Source of the DNA: Bacteroidales bacterium
Lineage (GTDB): Bacteria > Bacteroidota > Bacteroidia > Bacteroidales > UBA932
Assembly (NCBI GenBank): GCA_017626355.1
Contig: JAGAIY010000010.1
Coordinates: 1 to 60,649, forward strand
Length of the DNA: 60,649 bases
Direction: 5' to 3'
The notes under the pieces were generated by a model. That model was not told the DNA's origin. It did not search any database and worked only from the letters and a program-made list of their open reading frames with translations. Both the position numbers and the translations under genes were made by a program. Positions within the stretch are counted from its first letter, which is position 1. Each line of letters starts with the position of its first letter. This document shows, piece by piece, positions 8,001 through 17,238 of the stretch.

Positions 8001-10189
8001 TCCGAAACCTTTATCTGTTTGACAATCACATCCTTGCTGCCATCCTCCCAGGTAATGACAGCCTTCAGTTCTCCATCCTTCTTCACCTTATAATAGCCGC
8101 TTGCATCCACTCCTATCCATCCTCCGTTGAAGGTCCAGAGTATATCCTTGGCCTCAACAGCGTTGTAGATTCTCAAGGGCAGCCGGCTTCCGAGCGGGAA
8201 GGTACCGTCCGGATTGCGCTTGACGTTCTTCAGATATATGTAAGGATATCCGCCATTATCCGAACTTGTCATGAAGGAGACCGTGCCTTCCTTACCGGCA
8301 ACCTCGTTGAGCACAAAGGCTATATTCACTGTATAGCTCATATGAGGCTCCAGCCCTTCAAGGACAAGGGCATATTTTCCCGGTTCATATGGTTTCAGGG
8401 TCAGGGTCTGCTGTTCCTTGCCGGTAGGACCCCATGAGACGGAAGCCTCACCTTCATATATCCTGCTGCTCTCGAAAGTCACCACAGCCGCATCCTGGAA
8501 CTTCTCGAATCCAAGTCCGACCGGCTCAGGAGGCACTTCATCATCCCCACCGATCACATTAAAGGTCACGGCATCACCATCCATACGGATACCGGTCAGG
8601 GAGAAGCCGGTCTGCTCACCGCTCCACGAAACAAATGTCTGTTCATCTATGGAAGAAATACCGGATGAAGGAAAGAATACATTACGGACATTGGAAGCCG
8701 CCGGAACAGCCTCCAACAGGTCTGCGCACTGATGGTCAGGACGACAGTTCACCTCATTGTAGAGCGACCAACGGACATCAGCATTGAGATCCTTTCCATA
8801 GCTGTCTGAAAAACCGGCGTTGCGCGGCGTCTTGTCTATATGGTACACAAGAAGTCCTCTTCCCCCGATATAGGAATCCCAGCCATCTTCGGCACGGCAC
8901 TCAAGCAGGAAATATTCATCCTCTTCCTCTGTATCTATCCTGTAGCACTTCCCTCCTTTAGAAACAGGCTCCAATGTATACACACCTGACCTGTGAATGA
9001 CCTCCGGCTCTACCATCCCGAGGATTTCGCGCTCGATGACATTGAAACAAGGAGGAACTGCGCCACGATTGTTCTGATTGCCTCCGTCCATAAGGGAAGT
9101 GGATATCCAAAGGGCCTCACTCTGGCCGCCGCTGCCGTCATAATCGGTATCATACATATCGGGAAGTCCGAAAGTATGACTGTACTCATGACAGAAGGAA
9201 CCTATTCCGGCAAGCCTCTGCCCGATCTTTCCGGAAGCATCCACATATCTTGTCATCTCGGATGTACAGGCATAGCGGTTTATCACCTTGCCGTCAAGCA
9301 TCAGTTCCTTTCCCGCGCCGTCCCTTATGTACCAGGCATGGGACCAGATGCAGTCATCACCTGCTCCTTCGGCCTCATCCCCGCCGGCAAAGAAGACAAA
9401 TACATTGTCCACCTGACCGTCTCCATCGTCATCATACAGAGAGAAATCCACCTCTGCATCTGCAAGACGGCAGGCCTCGATAACCATTTCCTCGGGAGCC
9501 TTGTCGCTTTCCAATCCGTTCGAATCTGTAGTGTTTCCCCCATAGTATGCAAGATTCTGGCTCAGGGTAACTATGTCACTCACAACGAATTCGAAATCCA
9601 CAGAGTCACCGAACTGCGCATCGAAATACTCCTTTGCACAGCCTGCGGCTCCGTTTTCCTTATATCCTTGACCTGTAAGAAGCCGCTCGAAATCAGCCTT
9701 GTCATGCTTGAAGCTCAGATTGGCGAACTGCGCCAGAATCACGATTCCGTGCTTGACCACAGTCCCGCCGTCTTCTCCTGCACGGGTATGGATACCGGCT
9801 CTTTCACGGATCCGACGGATAAGCGGAATCTCCTCAGTGACGGCCGCCCTGCGCTGTCCCGCAAGCCGGGAAAGCCTTTCAAAAGGGATGTCCATACTTC
9901 GGGACACCACCATATGAGGAGCATCCTTACCCACGCGGAAACCGCTGCAGACCTTTCTTCCGTCTGGTTCATATGACGCATAGCACCACCATCCGTCCTC
10001 GTCCTGAGTTATAGCATGTCCATGAAGATCAGTCTTTATCCTTAAGTATTCGTCACCCCGGAAACGGGCAGCGAAAGAAGTGCCGTCCGGCTGCACAAGG
10101 GTACATACGCGATCATGAACCGGTCCTGCTGCAGCAGAAAAGGAAAGAAAGACAGTCAAAAGGAACAGAATGTGTATATTGCATTTCAT
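7997..10189 (-). CDS. M6 family secreted metalloprotease
   Basis: This is a secreted zinc protease of about 730 residues in the M6 (immune inhibitor A) group. The signal peptide ends near SAAAG. The catalytic motif HEYSH is at about residues 334-338 with a following GLPDMYD, as in M6 enzymes. Acidic DDDGDGQVDN upstream is a likely Ca2+ site. The C-terminal third looks like one or two fibronectin-type or other beta-sandwich modules. I chose the ATG at 10189 because it gives a compact signal peptide; one also exists at 10198. It heads a three-gene operon with a lipoprotein and a kinase. Confidence 0.88.
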   Translation of the reverse strand: MKCNIHILFLLTVFLSFSAAAGPVHDRVCTLVQPDGTSFAARFRGDEYLRIKTDLHGHAITQDEDGWWCYASYEPDGRKVCSGFRVGKDAPHMVVSRSMDIPFERLSRLAGQRRAAVTEEIPLIRRIRERAGIHTRAGEDGGTVVKHGIVILAQFANLSFKHDKADFERLLTGQGYKENGAAGCAKEYFDAQFGDSVDFEFVVSDIVTLSQNLAYYGGNTTDSNGLESDKAPEEMVIEACRLADAEVDFSLYDDDGDGQVDNVFVFFAGGDEAEGAGDDCIWSHAWYIRDGAGKELMLDGKVINRYACTSEMTRYVDASGKIGQRLAGIGSFCHEYSHTFGLPDMYDTDYDGSGGQSEALWISTSLMDGGNQNNRGAVPPCFNVIEREILGMVEPEVIHRSGVYTLEPVSKGGKCYRIDTEEEDEYFLLECRAEDGWDSYIGGRGLLVYHIDKTPRNAGFSDSYGKDLNADVRWSLYNEVNCRPDHQCADLLEAVPAASNVRNVFFPSSGISSIDEQTFVSWSGEQTGFSLTGIRMDGDAVTFNVIGGDDEVPPEPVGLGFEKFQDAAVVTFESSRIYEGEASVSWGPTGKEQQTLTLKPYEPGKYALVLEGLEPHMSYTVNIAFVLNEVAGKEGTVSFMTSSDNGGYPYIYLKNVKRNPDGTFPLGSRLPLRIYNAVEAKDILWTFNGGWIGVDASGYYKVKKDGELKAVITWEDGSKDVIVKQIKVSE

Positions 10190-10207
10190 AAAAACCACTT
10201 ATCTTTG
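10179..10207 (+). promoter_or_regulatory. Promoter of the PCMD-domain gene
   Basis: TTG (10179-10181), an 18-nt spacer and TATCTTTG (10200-10207) match the Bacteroidota promoter. The ATG follows 30 nt later at 10237. The promoter overlaps the start of the divergent M6 protease gene. Confidence 0.7.
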
Positions 10208-10236
10208 CAAATGAATTGCATATTTAGACATTTTTT

Positions 10237-11217
10237 ATGAGACGGACAAGATTTTCATGTCTTTCTTTGGCTATATTTCTTCTTTCCGCATCATCAGTTT
10301 CTGCTCAGGACGACATCGTCGACAGGATCAACAGCTATGGAACGTTCGACAGATGGTGTGTCAGGGAAATCAAGGAATCCGGCCTTATAGGAGGACAGAC
10401 CAAATACCTCTACGAGTTCTATGGAGAACCGACAGACACCCTGAGAACAGGAAAGGAACCGTTCAGGTCGCCGGAAGACTACCTCTGGCGCACCAACAAT
10501 GTGCTTGCTGTCGTGGCAGGTGTCGTAAAGACCAACAATACCGTATTCCCTGAGGAAAGAGGTGACGGATACTGCGCAAGGATCGAGACGCATATAGAAG
10601 AGGTAAAGGCACTGGGCATAGTGAACATGGATGTGACCTGTCAGGGAGTCATGCTCATCGGTGACCTACCGGAACCTATCAAGGACACCAAGAGCCCGAT
10701 GGCTAAAGTAGACTACGGCCTGCCTTTCAACGGAAAGCCAAAGGCTGTGAGGCTGGACTATAAGGCGGATGTAGGGCACGAAGTCATAAGAGGTACAGGT
10801 TTCTCCAAACTCAAGCCTCTCGGCATGCCTGACTGGGCGGAACTCACCGTAATCCTCCAGAAAAGATGGGAAGACGAAGATGGAAACGTACATGCCCTCA
10901 GAGTAGGAACAGGCATAGAAAGGATCATGGAAGATGTTCCGGAGTGGAAGAACGGCCATGAGATCACCATCCATTACGGAGATATCACGGACGAAGGCTT
11001 CTATCAGGACTACATGGGTCTGAAGACCGATCCGGAAACGGCATACCACACGATAAACAGCAAGGGAAAGAATGTGATGATACAGGAGGAAGGATGGGCC
11101 GAACCGGGAACAGAGCCGAACCACATGATGATCCATTTCATATCAAGCTGCGGCAAGGCCTTCTACGGAGGAGTCGGCAATACCCTGTGGATCGACAATG
11201 TGCAGGTCGTGATGTAA
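10237..11217 (+). CDS. PCMD-domain exported protein
   Basis: This is a 326-residue exported protein with a signal peptide (ends SVSAQDD). The rest fits the putative carbohydrate metabolism (PCMD) domain, a beta-sandwich common in Bacteroidales and often near glycan-use genes. Features include KPKAVRLDYKADVG in the middle, a C-terminal SSCGKAFYGGVGNTLWIDN stretch typical of that family, and conserved Trp residues. It stands alone under its own promoter, with no SusC/SusD pair nearby, so the glycan link is only by family. A weak hairpin follows the stop. Confidence 0.75.
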   Translation: MRRTRFSCLSLAIFLLSASSVSAQDDIVDRINSYGTFDRWCVREIKESGLIGGQTKYLYEFYGEPTDTLRTGKEPFRSPEDYLWRTNNVLAVVAGVVKTNNTVFPEERGDGYCARIETHIEEVKALGIVNMDVTCQGVMLIGDLPEPIKDTKSPMAKVDYGLPFNGKPKAVRLDYKADVGHEVIRGTGFSKLKPLGMPDWAELTVILQKRWEDEDGNVHALRVGTGIERIMEDVPEWKNGHEITIHYGDITDEGFYQDYMGLKTDPETAYHTINSKGKNVMIQEEGWAEPGTEPNHMMIHFISSCGKAFYGGVGNTLWIDNVQVVM

Positions 11218-11223
11218 AAAAAG

Positions 11224-11257
11224 TTAAAGGGCCCGGACAATTCCCGAAACCCTTTAA
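11224..11257 (+). terminator. Possible terminator after the PCMD gene
   Basis: TTAAAGGG (11224-11231) pairs with CCCTTTAA (11250-11257) just after the stop. No T-run follows, so the terminator call is weak. Confidence 0.35.
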
Positions 11258-11342
11258 ACGTGTACTAAAACCTAAACCTGACATATAGATGCAAAGTCGT
11301 TTCAAAACGTTGCACGGTTTTTCAAAAAAAATATAAAAAAAT

Positions 11343-11372
11343 CAAGAGGTGCCCTTTTTAGGACACCTCTTG
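11343..11372 (-). terminator. Terminator after the histone-like gene
   Basis: A 12-bp stem (11343-11354 with 11361-11372, one mismatch) with a 6-nt loop is followed on the minus strand by T-rich sequence (complement of 11325-11342). It lies about 20 nt past the stop at 11394. Confidence 0.8.
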
Positions 11373-11393
11373 TCGATTTTCCTGTCAATTGAA

Positions 11394-11567
11394 TTATTTA
11401 GAAGACTCGACAGAAACCTTTCTAAAGTCCTTCATCAACTTCATGAGATTCAAAGCGGCCTTACGAGCGCGAGCACCAGCTGCCTTGTTTCCTTTCTCAA
11501 CCTGAGCATCTGCGTTCTGTACGAATACATCATACTCCGCCTTGATCTGATCTACAAGCTCTTTCAT
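11394..11567 (-). CDS. Histone H1-like small DNA-binding protein
   Basis: This 57-residue Lys- and Ala-rich protein matches the short histone H1/Hc1-like family conserved in Bacteroidales. It begins MKELVDQIKAEYDVF, has the basic core GNKAAGARARKAALNLMK, and ends KDFRKVSVESSK. It is probably an abundant nucleoid or RNA-binding protein; its role is not established. It is a monocistronic gene with a clear terminator. Confidence 0.88.
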   Translation of the reverse strand: MKELVDQIKAEYDVFVQNADAQVEKGNKAAGARARKAALNLMKLMKDFRKVSVESSK

Positions 11568-11670
11568 TTTAGTTCAGTTTTAAATTTCGTTAAACATTAA
11601 ACATCAAAAACTTCAGCCAAGATATAGATAATTTTCAAAAAAACCAATATTTTGCAATAAATTCGCTTTT

Positions 11671-12246
11671 TCAATCCTTTTTAGGCCTGATATTCAGCAC
11701 ATTCATGGCTCTGTCAGGGCCTATTGTAGCAAAAGCCTTGATTCCCTCTATGACTTTCTTGCAGAGTTCAGGCATCTGTTCCGCTTCCTCATCAGACAGT
11801 TCTCCAAGAACATAATCGACCTGATGTCCGCGTCCGAAGTCGTTACCTATGCCCATACGGATCCTAGCATAGTCCTGAGTACCCAGAAGTTCATTGATGT
11901 TGGTCAGACCGTTGTGGCCACCGGCACTGCCGTTCTTGCGCAGACGTACGGTTCCGAACGGGATGTTGAGGTCATCCGAAATCACGAGAAGATTCTCCAA
12001 AGGAAGCTTAAGCTCATTCATCCAGTAACGCACGGCCTTGCCGCTGAGGTTCATGTATGTAGATGGCTTCAGGAGGGTGAATTTCCTCCCCTTGAAGGAA
12101 ACAGTCGCCGTATAGCCGTATCTTCCAGACTCAAAAACAATATTGGATGCCTGAGCCCAGGCATCCAATACCATAAATCCCATGTTGTGTCTGGTATTGG
12201 CATATTCGACGCCGATGTTTCCCAAACCGACGATCAAATAGTTCAT
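11671..12246 (-). CDS. pth: Peptidyl-tRNA hydrolase
   Basis: This 191-residue enzyme frees tRNA from prematurely released peptidyl-tRNA. The N-terminus has the family signature GLGNIGVEYANTRHNMGF with the catalytic His, then LLKPSTYMNLSGKAV with the substrate Asn. The ISDDLNIPFGTVRLRKNGSAGGHNGL stretch also fits. Length and order are standard. It follows rplY by 18 nt, the usual rplY-pth pairing. Confidence 0.96.
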   Translation of the reverse strand: MNYLIVGLGNIGVEYANTRHNMGFMVLDAWAQASNIVFESGRYGYTATVSFKGRKFTLLKPSTYMNLSGKAVRYWMNELKLPLENLLVISDDLNIPFGTVRLRKNGSAGGHNGLTNINELLGTQDYARIRMGIGNDFGRGHQVDYVLGELSDEEAEQMPELCKKVIEGIKAFATIGPDRAMNVLNIRPKKD

Positions 12247-12264
12247 ACCCGATCAGAACAGCAA

Positions 12265-12849
12265 TTACTTGCCCTGAGCCTCCATCTTGGCCTGCTGTGT
12301 AGCACGTGTAGGACGTACTGAGCAGATGATGGTAGCCTTAGGAGAAACGATAGTCACACCCTCGTAGTTGAGGTCGCCGGCTACGATCTGCTTGCCGATC
12401 ATGAGGTGAGTAGAATCAACCTCGAGTACGTCAGGAAGGTTGTTCATCATAGCGCTTACGCGGAGCTTGCGGCTTGAAACGAGAAGCTTACCACCCATCT
12501 TTACACCCTCTGAGTGACCAACTACCTTTACAGGAACCTCGATGGTTACAGGCTTCTCCTCACATACTGCGAGGAAGTCTACGTGGAGAGCCTCGTCAGT
12601 TACAGGATGATACTGTACCTCGTGAAGAACGGCGTACATCTTCTTGCCGTTGTTGAGCTCGAGGTCAACGATATATGAGTTAGGAGTGTGAGTGATTGTC
12701 TTGAGATCCTGAGCATCGATAGTGAAGAGAACGTTCTCGATACCGAGTCCATAGATGTTGCAAGGAACCTGTCCTGCACGACGTACAGCCTTTACTGCCG
12801 CCTTGTTGCCAGCTTCGCGAACCTGGCCTTTGAGATCAATGTGTTTCAT
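12265..12849 (-). CDS. rplY: 50S ribosomal protein L25 / general stress protein Ctc
   Basis: This is the 194-residue two-domain (CTC) form of L25, which binds 5S rRNA through its N-terminal domain (MKHIDLKGQVREAGNKAAVK, then RRAGQVPCNIYG). The C-terminal beta domain includes VEVPVKVVGHSEGVKMGGKL. The tail is rich in Ala and Gln. It forms a unit with pth. Confidence 0.95.
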   Translation of the reverse strand: MKHIDLKGQVREAGNKAAVKAVRRAGQVPCNIYGLGIENVLFTIDAQDLKTITHTPNSYIVDLELNNGKKMYAVLHEVQYHPVTDEALHVDFLAVCEEKPVTIEVPVKVVGHSEGVKMGGKLLVSSRKLRVSAMMNNLPDVLEVDSTHLMIGKQIVAGDLNYEGVTIVSPKATIICSVRPTRATQQAKMEAQGK

Positions 12850-12900
12850 TGTTGTTAAAGATTAAAATGTGTTACTCAGTTTTCCATCTGAAACGGAAAA

Positions 12901-12937
12901 CCCCATTGCACCAAAAACCCTACGGTTTTTTATGGGG
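12901..12937 (-). terminator. Terminator after the clostripain gene
   Basis: CCCCAT (12901-12906) pairs with ATGGGG (12932-12937). On the minus strand a T-run (complement of 12897-12900) follows. It lies 23 nt past the stop at 12960. Confidence 0.55.
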
Positions 12938-12959
12938 CTGCAAAGATAGACAAAATATT

Positions 12960-14237
12960 TCATTTTACAAGACCCGTAGCCTTGTTCCAGTCCAAAGTCC
13001 TGTAGAACTGCTTCAGACGCTCTCCTCCGTCCGAAGGCAGGAACATGCTGAATCCGCTGAAGGTGTCGATCCTGAAGCTGCCCATGAACGACGGAGTGGC
13101 AGCCTTGTAAAGGACACAGCCATCCAGAGCATATTGAAGTTCAACAAGTTCCGTCGGCGTGACGCCTGCCTCTGTCAGAATGCTCTCCAGATCGTAGAAC
13201 CAGTGGTATGAAGAACGATAGTAGCGCTGCACCTTGCCAGGATCCAGCGACTCCAGCCGGTCCGAATAGGACGAGAACAGTTCTCCGCAGACCTGGGCAA
13301 GCCTGTCGAGACCTCCGCAGTCTATGCATGATACAGTGGCCGAACGCTCTATTCCGGACAAGGCGTCATAATACTCGAAATAATCCTCGCACACCTTCTC
13401 CGGTGCAGGCTCGTCCATGAGGAAAAGATGGTTGGTCAGAGTGGTGTAGTCGAAACCCTCGGCAAGGACTTCCGCCTGTGAGAAGCCGACCTTGTCGCAG
13501 ACATTCCTCAGCTGATACGCGACCTCGATTCCACCCATCAGACAGGCATCGAAGAGGATATATTCAAGATGTATCGGTATGGCTGCAGCGAAATCCGCCA
13601 GCTCTATTTCGTATGACATGGCACCTACGGCGTCCTGACCGATACTCTTGGTCAGAGGATGGGACGGATCGTACTCGGGAGCCCTATACGGCACAGGCTG
13701 AGGATATCCGGAGGCAGAAAAAAGCCTGGCCTCAGGAAATTCGCCATTCTCATATTCCTCTTCATGGGTATAGTAACCTGCCGGCAGCCAGCCTGTAGCA
13801 TGGGATGAGAATATCATTCCGTATTTCTTTGCCGGGAAGTTATCGCGCACATAGCCGAGAACCTGTCCCAGCTGCACGGAAGAAGCAGACACCGTCCCCT
13901 CTTCATATACCTTGAGGGTATCGGTGACGACAGCTCCGTCCTTGTCCTTGTAAAGCCGCATGAGCACCGGCCGCGAGCCGTCCGAATTCTTCACATGCAT
14001 GTATGCAAGAAGCACGTCACCGCCATTCTCCTTCGGCGGGACATAGCCTTTCTTCAGGTCATTGAAGTCACCCTTGAGGAAACTGCTCAGCGAATTGTAT
14101 CCTGCGGAATACAGCAGCAGCACATCATCACTGTCCTTCACTTCCTCCTTGCCGAACCATTTCTCACAGCTGCAAAGCACCGACACCGTCAGAACCGCAG
14201 CGATCAGTCTATTTATAATATGTCTGTACATCTTCAT
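12960..14237 (-). CDS. Clostripain-family (C11) cysteine peptidase lipoprotein
   Basis: This is a lipid-anchored cysteine peptidase of family C11. The signal peptide ends at the lipobox in SVLCSC (Cys near 24). The catalytic His is in FSSHATGW (about residue 146) and the catalytic Cys in LFDACLMGG (about residue 232), the standard C11 arrangement, which prefers Arg or Lys at P1. Start at 14237 (MKMYRH) gives a normal signal peptide; the frame is open six codons further. Bacteroides homologues activate secreted zymogens; that role is inferred. Confidence 0.85.
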   Translation of the reverse strand: MKMYRHIINRLIAAVLTVSVLCSCEKWFGKEEVKDSDDVLLLYSAGYNSLSSFLKGDFNDLKKGYVPPKENGGDVLLAYMHVKNSDGSRPVLMRLYKDKDGAVVTDTLKVYEEGTVSASSVQLGQVLGYVRDNFPAKKYGMIFSSHATGWLPAGYYTHEEEYENGEFPEARLFSASGYPQPVPYRAPEYDPSHPLTKSIGQDAVGAMSYEIELADFAAAIPIHLEYILFDACLMGGIEVAYQLRNVCDKVGFSQAEVLAEGFDYTTLTNHLFLMDEPAPEKVCEDYFEYYDALSGIERSATVSCIDCGGLDRLAQVCGELFSSYSDRLESLDPGKVQRYYRSSYHWFYDLESILTEAGVTPTELVELQYALDGCVLYKAATPSFMGSFRIDTFSGFSMFLPSDGGERLKQFYRTLDWNKATGLVK

Positions 14238-14259
14238 CCGTTTACAATATGCCAACTGA

Positions 14260-14288
14260 CAAAGATAAGTAATTTATTGTTATCTTTG
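14260..14288. promoter_or_regulatory. Divergent -7 boxes, clostripain and M49 peptidase
   Basis: TATCTTTG occurs on the minus strand at 14260-14267 (for the clostripain gene) and on the plus strand at 14281-14288 (for the gene at 14309). They are 13 nt apart, so the two promoters overlap and could compete. Confidence 0.55.
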
Positions 14289-14308
14289 CGGTTCATATCT
14301 GAACTATC

Positions 14309-16306
14309 ATGAAACTTATCGGAAAAATGATCACAATCGCAGGCATGGCCGCAGCCTTGGTCTCATGCGCAGACAAAACGGCCGACAACGGTGAATTCAA
14401 GTATCTGATCGATGAATTTGCCGATCTTAAGATAATGAGATATCAGGTTCCGGGCTGGGACGAGCTCTCACTTCAGCAGAAGGAATATGTATATCATCTC
14501 GCGGAAGCAGCCAAGTACGGACGCGACATCATCTGGGCTCAGAACTACAAGCACAACCTCAGCATAAGAAAGACTCTCGAGAACATCATCGAGAACTATA
14601 AGGGAGACCGTTCATGCGCCGACTTCAAGGCTTTCGAGACTTATGCCAAAAGAGTCTTCTTCAGCAACGGCATCCATCACCATTATGCCGAGGACAAGTT
14701 CTTCCCTGAGTGCCCTAAGGAGTACTTCAGCAGCCTCATGGAGGCTGTGGGAGCGCAGGATGCAGGACTTCTCGACATCATATACAACCCTGCTGTTGCT
14801 CCTGCAAGAAAGGCTACAGGCAGTGATGTCGACATCGTGGCAGCTTCTGCCGTCAACTTCTACGACGGAGTGACCCGCGCCGAGGTGGAGAAGCTTTATG
14901 CAGCCATGGCCGACCCTTCAGACAAGACTCCTGTTTCTTACGGCCTCAACAGCAAGGTCGTCAAGGGAGCAGACGGAGTGGTACGCGAAGATGTATATAA
15001 GGTAGGAGGCCTTTACGGAGCGGCTCTCGAGAAGATCTGCGCAGAACTCGAGAAGGCTGCCGCAGTCGCAGAGAACCAGACCCAGAAGGACTATATCGCC
15101 GACCTTACTGCATACTACAGAAGCGGAGACCTGAAGCTCTGGGACGAATACAACATCAAGTGGGTGAAGGATACTCTCGGAACAGTCGACTTCGTGAACG
15201 GATTCGTGGAGGACTACAACGACCCTCTCGGCCGCAAGGCCACATGGGAAGGTCTCGTGAACTTCAAGGACAACGAGGCTTCACGCAGGACAGAGCTCAT
15301 CAGCGAGAACGCACAGTGGTTCGAGGACAATTCTCCTGTCGACAGCCGCTTCAAGAAGAAGGAAGTGAAGGGTGTCACAGCGAAGGTCATCAACGTGGCT
15401 GCACTTGCCGGCGACTGCTACCCTGCCGCACCTATCGGAATCAACCTTCCTAATGCAGACTGGATCCGCAGGGAGCACGGTTCGAAATCTGTTACAATCG
15501 CAAACCTCACATCAGCATACTCAAAGGCAGCTCAGGAATCCCCTAAGAACATGCTCGGCGAGTTCGCATGGTCAGAGGAGGAGATTGCTGCCGAGAAAAA
15601 GTACGGCGACCTTACCGGCGACCTCCACACCGACCTTCACGAGTGCCTCGGCCACGGTTCCGGCCAGCTTCTTCCTGAGACATCCCCTAATGCTTTAGGA
15701 GAGTACAGTTCAGCTCTCGAGGAGACACGCGCCGACCTTTTCGGACTTTACTATCTCGCAGACCCTAAGCTTGTCGAGCTCGGCATCCTTCCTGACATGG
15801 AGGCATATAAGGCAGAGTATTCAAGCTATATCAGAAACGGAATCTTCACCCAGTTCAACCGTGTGGAGCTCGGCAAGAAGAACATGGAGGCTCACATGCA
15901 GAACCGCAAGCTCATCGCTGACTGGTGCTACGAGAAAGGCAAGGCCGCAAATGTGATAGAGAAGAAGGTAAGGGACGGCAAGACATATTTCGTAGTGAAT
16001 GACTTCGAGGCTCTCCGCGGACTTTTCGGCGAACTTCTCGCTGAGGTGCAGAGGATCAAGTCAGAAGGCGACTACGAGGCAGGAAAGGCTCTGGTGGAGA
16101 CATATGCGGTGAACATCGACCCTGCTCTCCACAAGGAGGTCAAGGAGCGTTATGCCTCACTCGGTCTTAAGCCTTACGGAGGATTCATCAACCCTGAGAT
16201 AGTTCCTGTCGAGAAGGACGGAAAGGTCGTAGACTACAAGATCGTGTACAACGACAACTACCTCGACCAGATGCTCCAGTACGGCAAGAAGTATTCAACA
16301 CTTTAA
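14309..16306 (+). CDS. Peptidase family M49 (dipeptidyl peptidase III-like) lipoprotein
   Basis: This is a zinc dipeptidyl peptidase of family M49, 665 residues. A lipoprotein signal peptide ends ALVSCAD (Cys near 22). The hallmark HEXXGH is present as HECLGH at about 444-449, and the third ligand is in EETRAD at about 471-476. M49 enzymes release dipeptides from the N-terminus of peptides, here probably outside the cytoplasm. Bacteroidales members are often misnamed dihydrofolate reductase. xerD begins 4 nt after the stop, so the two are co-transcribed. A divergent relative lies at 19487-21082. Confidence 0.92.
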   Translation: MKLIGKMITIAGMAAALVSCADKTADNGEFKYLIDEFADLKIMRYQVPGWDELSLQQKEYVYHLAEAAKYGRDIIWAQNYKHNLSIRKTLENIIENYKGDRSCADFKAFETYAKRVFFSNGIHHHYAEDKFFPECPKEYFSSLMEAVGAQDAGLLDIIYNPAVAPARKATGSDVDIVAASAVNFYDGVTRAEVEKLYAAMADPSDKTPVSYGLNSKVVKGADGVVREDVYKVGGLYGAALEKICAELEKAAAVAENQTQKDYIADLTAYYRSGDLKLWDEYNIKWVKDTLGTVDFVNGFVEDYNDPLGRKATWEGLVNFKDNEASRRTELISENAQWFEDNSPVDSRFKKKEVKGVTAKVINVAALAGDCYPAAPIGINLPNADWIRREHGSKSVTIANLTSAYSKAAQESPKNMLGEFAWSEEEIAAEKKYGDLTGDLHTDLHECLGHGSGQLLPETSPNALGEYSSALEETRADLFGLYYLADPKLVELGILPDMEAYKAEYSSYIRNGIFTQFNRVELGKKNMEAHMQNRKLIADWCYEKGKAANVIEKKVRDGKTYFVVNDFEALRGLFGELLAEVQRIKSEGDYEAGKALVETYAVNIDPALHKEVKERYASLGLKPYGGFINPEIVPVEKDGKVVDYKIVYNDNYLDQMLQYGKKYSTL

Positions 16307-16310
16307 CCGG

Positions 16311-17180
16311 ATGAACGGCAGACTTCTCAAGGACTACGAATACTATCTGAAGATAGAGCGTGCGATGTCACAGAACACTGTGGCATCGTATTGTTCTGAT
16401 ATAGAGAAGTTTCTGGCAGGAATCAGCTGCAAGGTGGAAGACATTTCCGAAAAGGAGGTCATGGAGCATCTCGACATGGCTGGCGGACTTTCCAAAAGAT
16501 CGCAGGCGAGGAAGCTCAGCGCACTGAAGTCCTTCTTCGGCTGGCTGATGACGGAAGGTCTGCTGGAAGACAACCCCTGCGACAGGATAGACAGGCCGAA
16601 GATGGGCCTGTACCTGCCGGACGTGCTTTCCGTCCGGGAAATCGATGACATGATATCTTCCGTCGACCGTTCCACATGGCAGGGCGTGCGTGACAGGGCC
16701 ATTCTCGAGATTCTGTACGGCTGCGGCCTCCGCGTATCCGAAGCTGTCGGGCTGAAGATCTCATGCCTATATCTTGACGAGGGCTTCATAAGAGTCCGAG
16801 GCAAAGGTGACAAGGAAAGGCTTGTCCCGATCGGAGAAATGGCTTCTGACGCCGTTACGGAATACATGGGATTCAGGCCGGAGCCGGCAGAGGATGCATA
16901 TGACGACATCCTGTTCCTCAACAGGTTCGGCAAGCCTCTCAGCCGTGTATCCATGTTCAAGATGGTAAAGAAGCAGGCTCTTGTCGCCGACATCAGGAAA
17001 AGCATATCCCCGCACACCTTCAGACATTCTTTCGCCACACATCTAATCGAGAACGGCGCCGACCTGAGGGTGGTCCAGGACATGCTCGGGCATGAAAGCA
17101 TCGTCACCACGGAAATATACACACACATCGGCAGCGAAACATGGCAGAAGGAGATCCTGACCCACCATCCGCGTAAGTAA
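16311..17180 (+). CDS. xerD: Tyrosine recombinase XerD-like
   Basis: This 289-residue site-specific recombinase resolves chromosome dimers at dif with its partner. The N-terminal SAM-like domain is followed by the catalytic domain. All catalytic residues are visible: Arg in GCGLRVSEAVGL, Lys in GKGDKERLVP, HxxR in SPHTFRHSFATHL, and His and Tyr in LGHESIVTTEIYTHI. Length and start (MNGRLLKDYEYY) fit the family. It is a housekeeping Xer rather than an integrase of a mobile element, because there is no attachment site or phage context. Confidence 0.92.
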   Translation: MNGRLLKDYEYYLKIERAMSQNTVASYCSDIEKFLAGISCKVEDISEKEVMEHLDMAGGLSKRSQARKLSALKSFFGWLMTEGLLEDNPCDRIDRPKMGLYLPDVLSVREIDDMISSVDRSTWQGVRDRAILEILYGCGLRVSEAVGLKISCLYLDEGFIRVRGKGDKERLVPIGEMASDAVTEYMGFRPEPAEDAYDDILFLNRFGKPLSRVSMFKMVKKQALVADIRKSISPHTFRHSFATHLIENGADLRVVQDMLGHESIVTTEIYTHIGSETWQKEILTHHPRK

Positions 17181-17192
17181 AGGATTTTTTAC

Positions 17193-17200
17193 TATTTTTG
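17193..17200 (+). promoter_or_regulatory. -7 box upstream of the FKBP gene
   Basis: TATTTTTG (17193-17200) lies 39 nt before the ATG at 17239. No clear -33 element is seen. Confidence 0.5.
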
Positions 17201-17238
17201 CAGCCGCTTGAATATAAACGACAAAAAACTATACAGAA

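Noticed and set aside
16311-17180. Integrase of a mobile element
   Set aside because: XerD-like length and motifs, housekeeping neighbours, and no attachment site or transfer genes.
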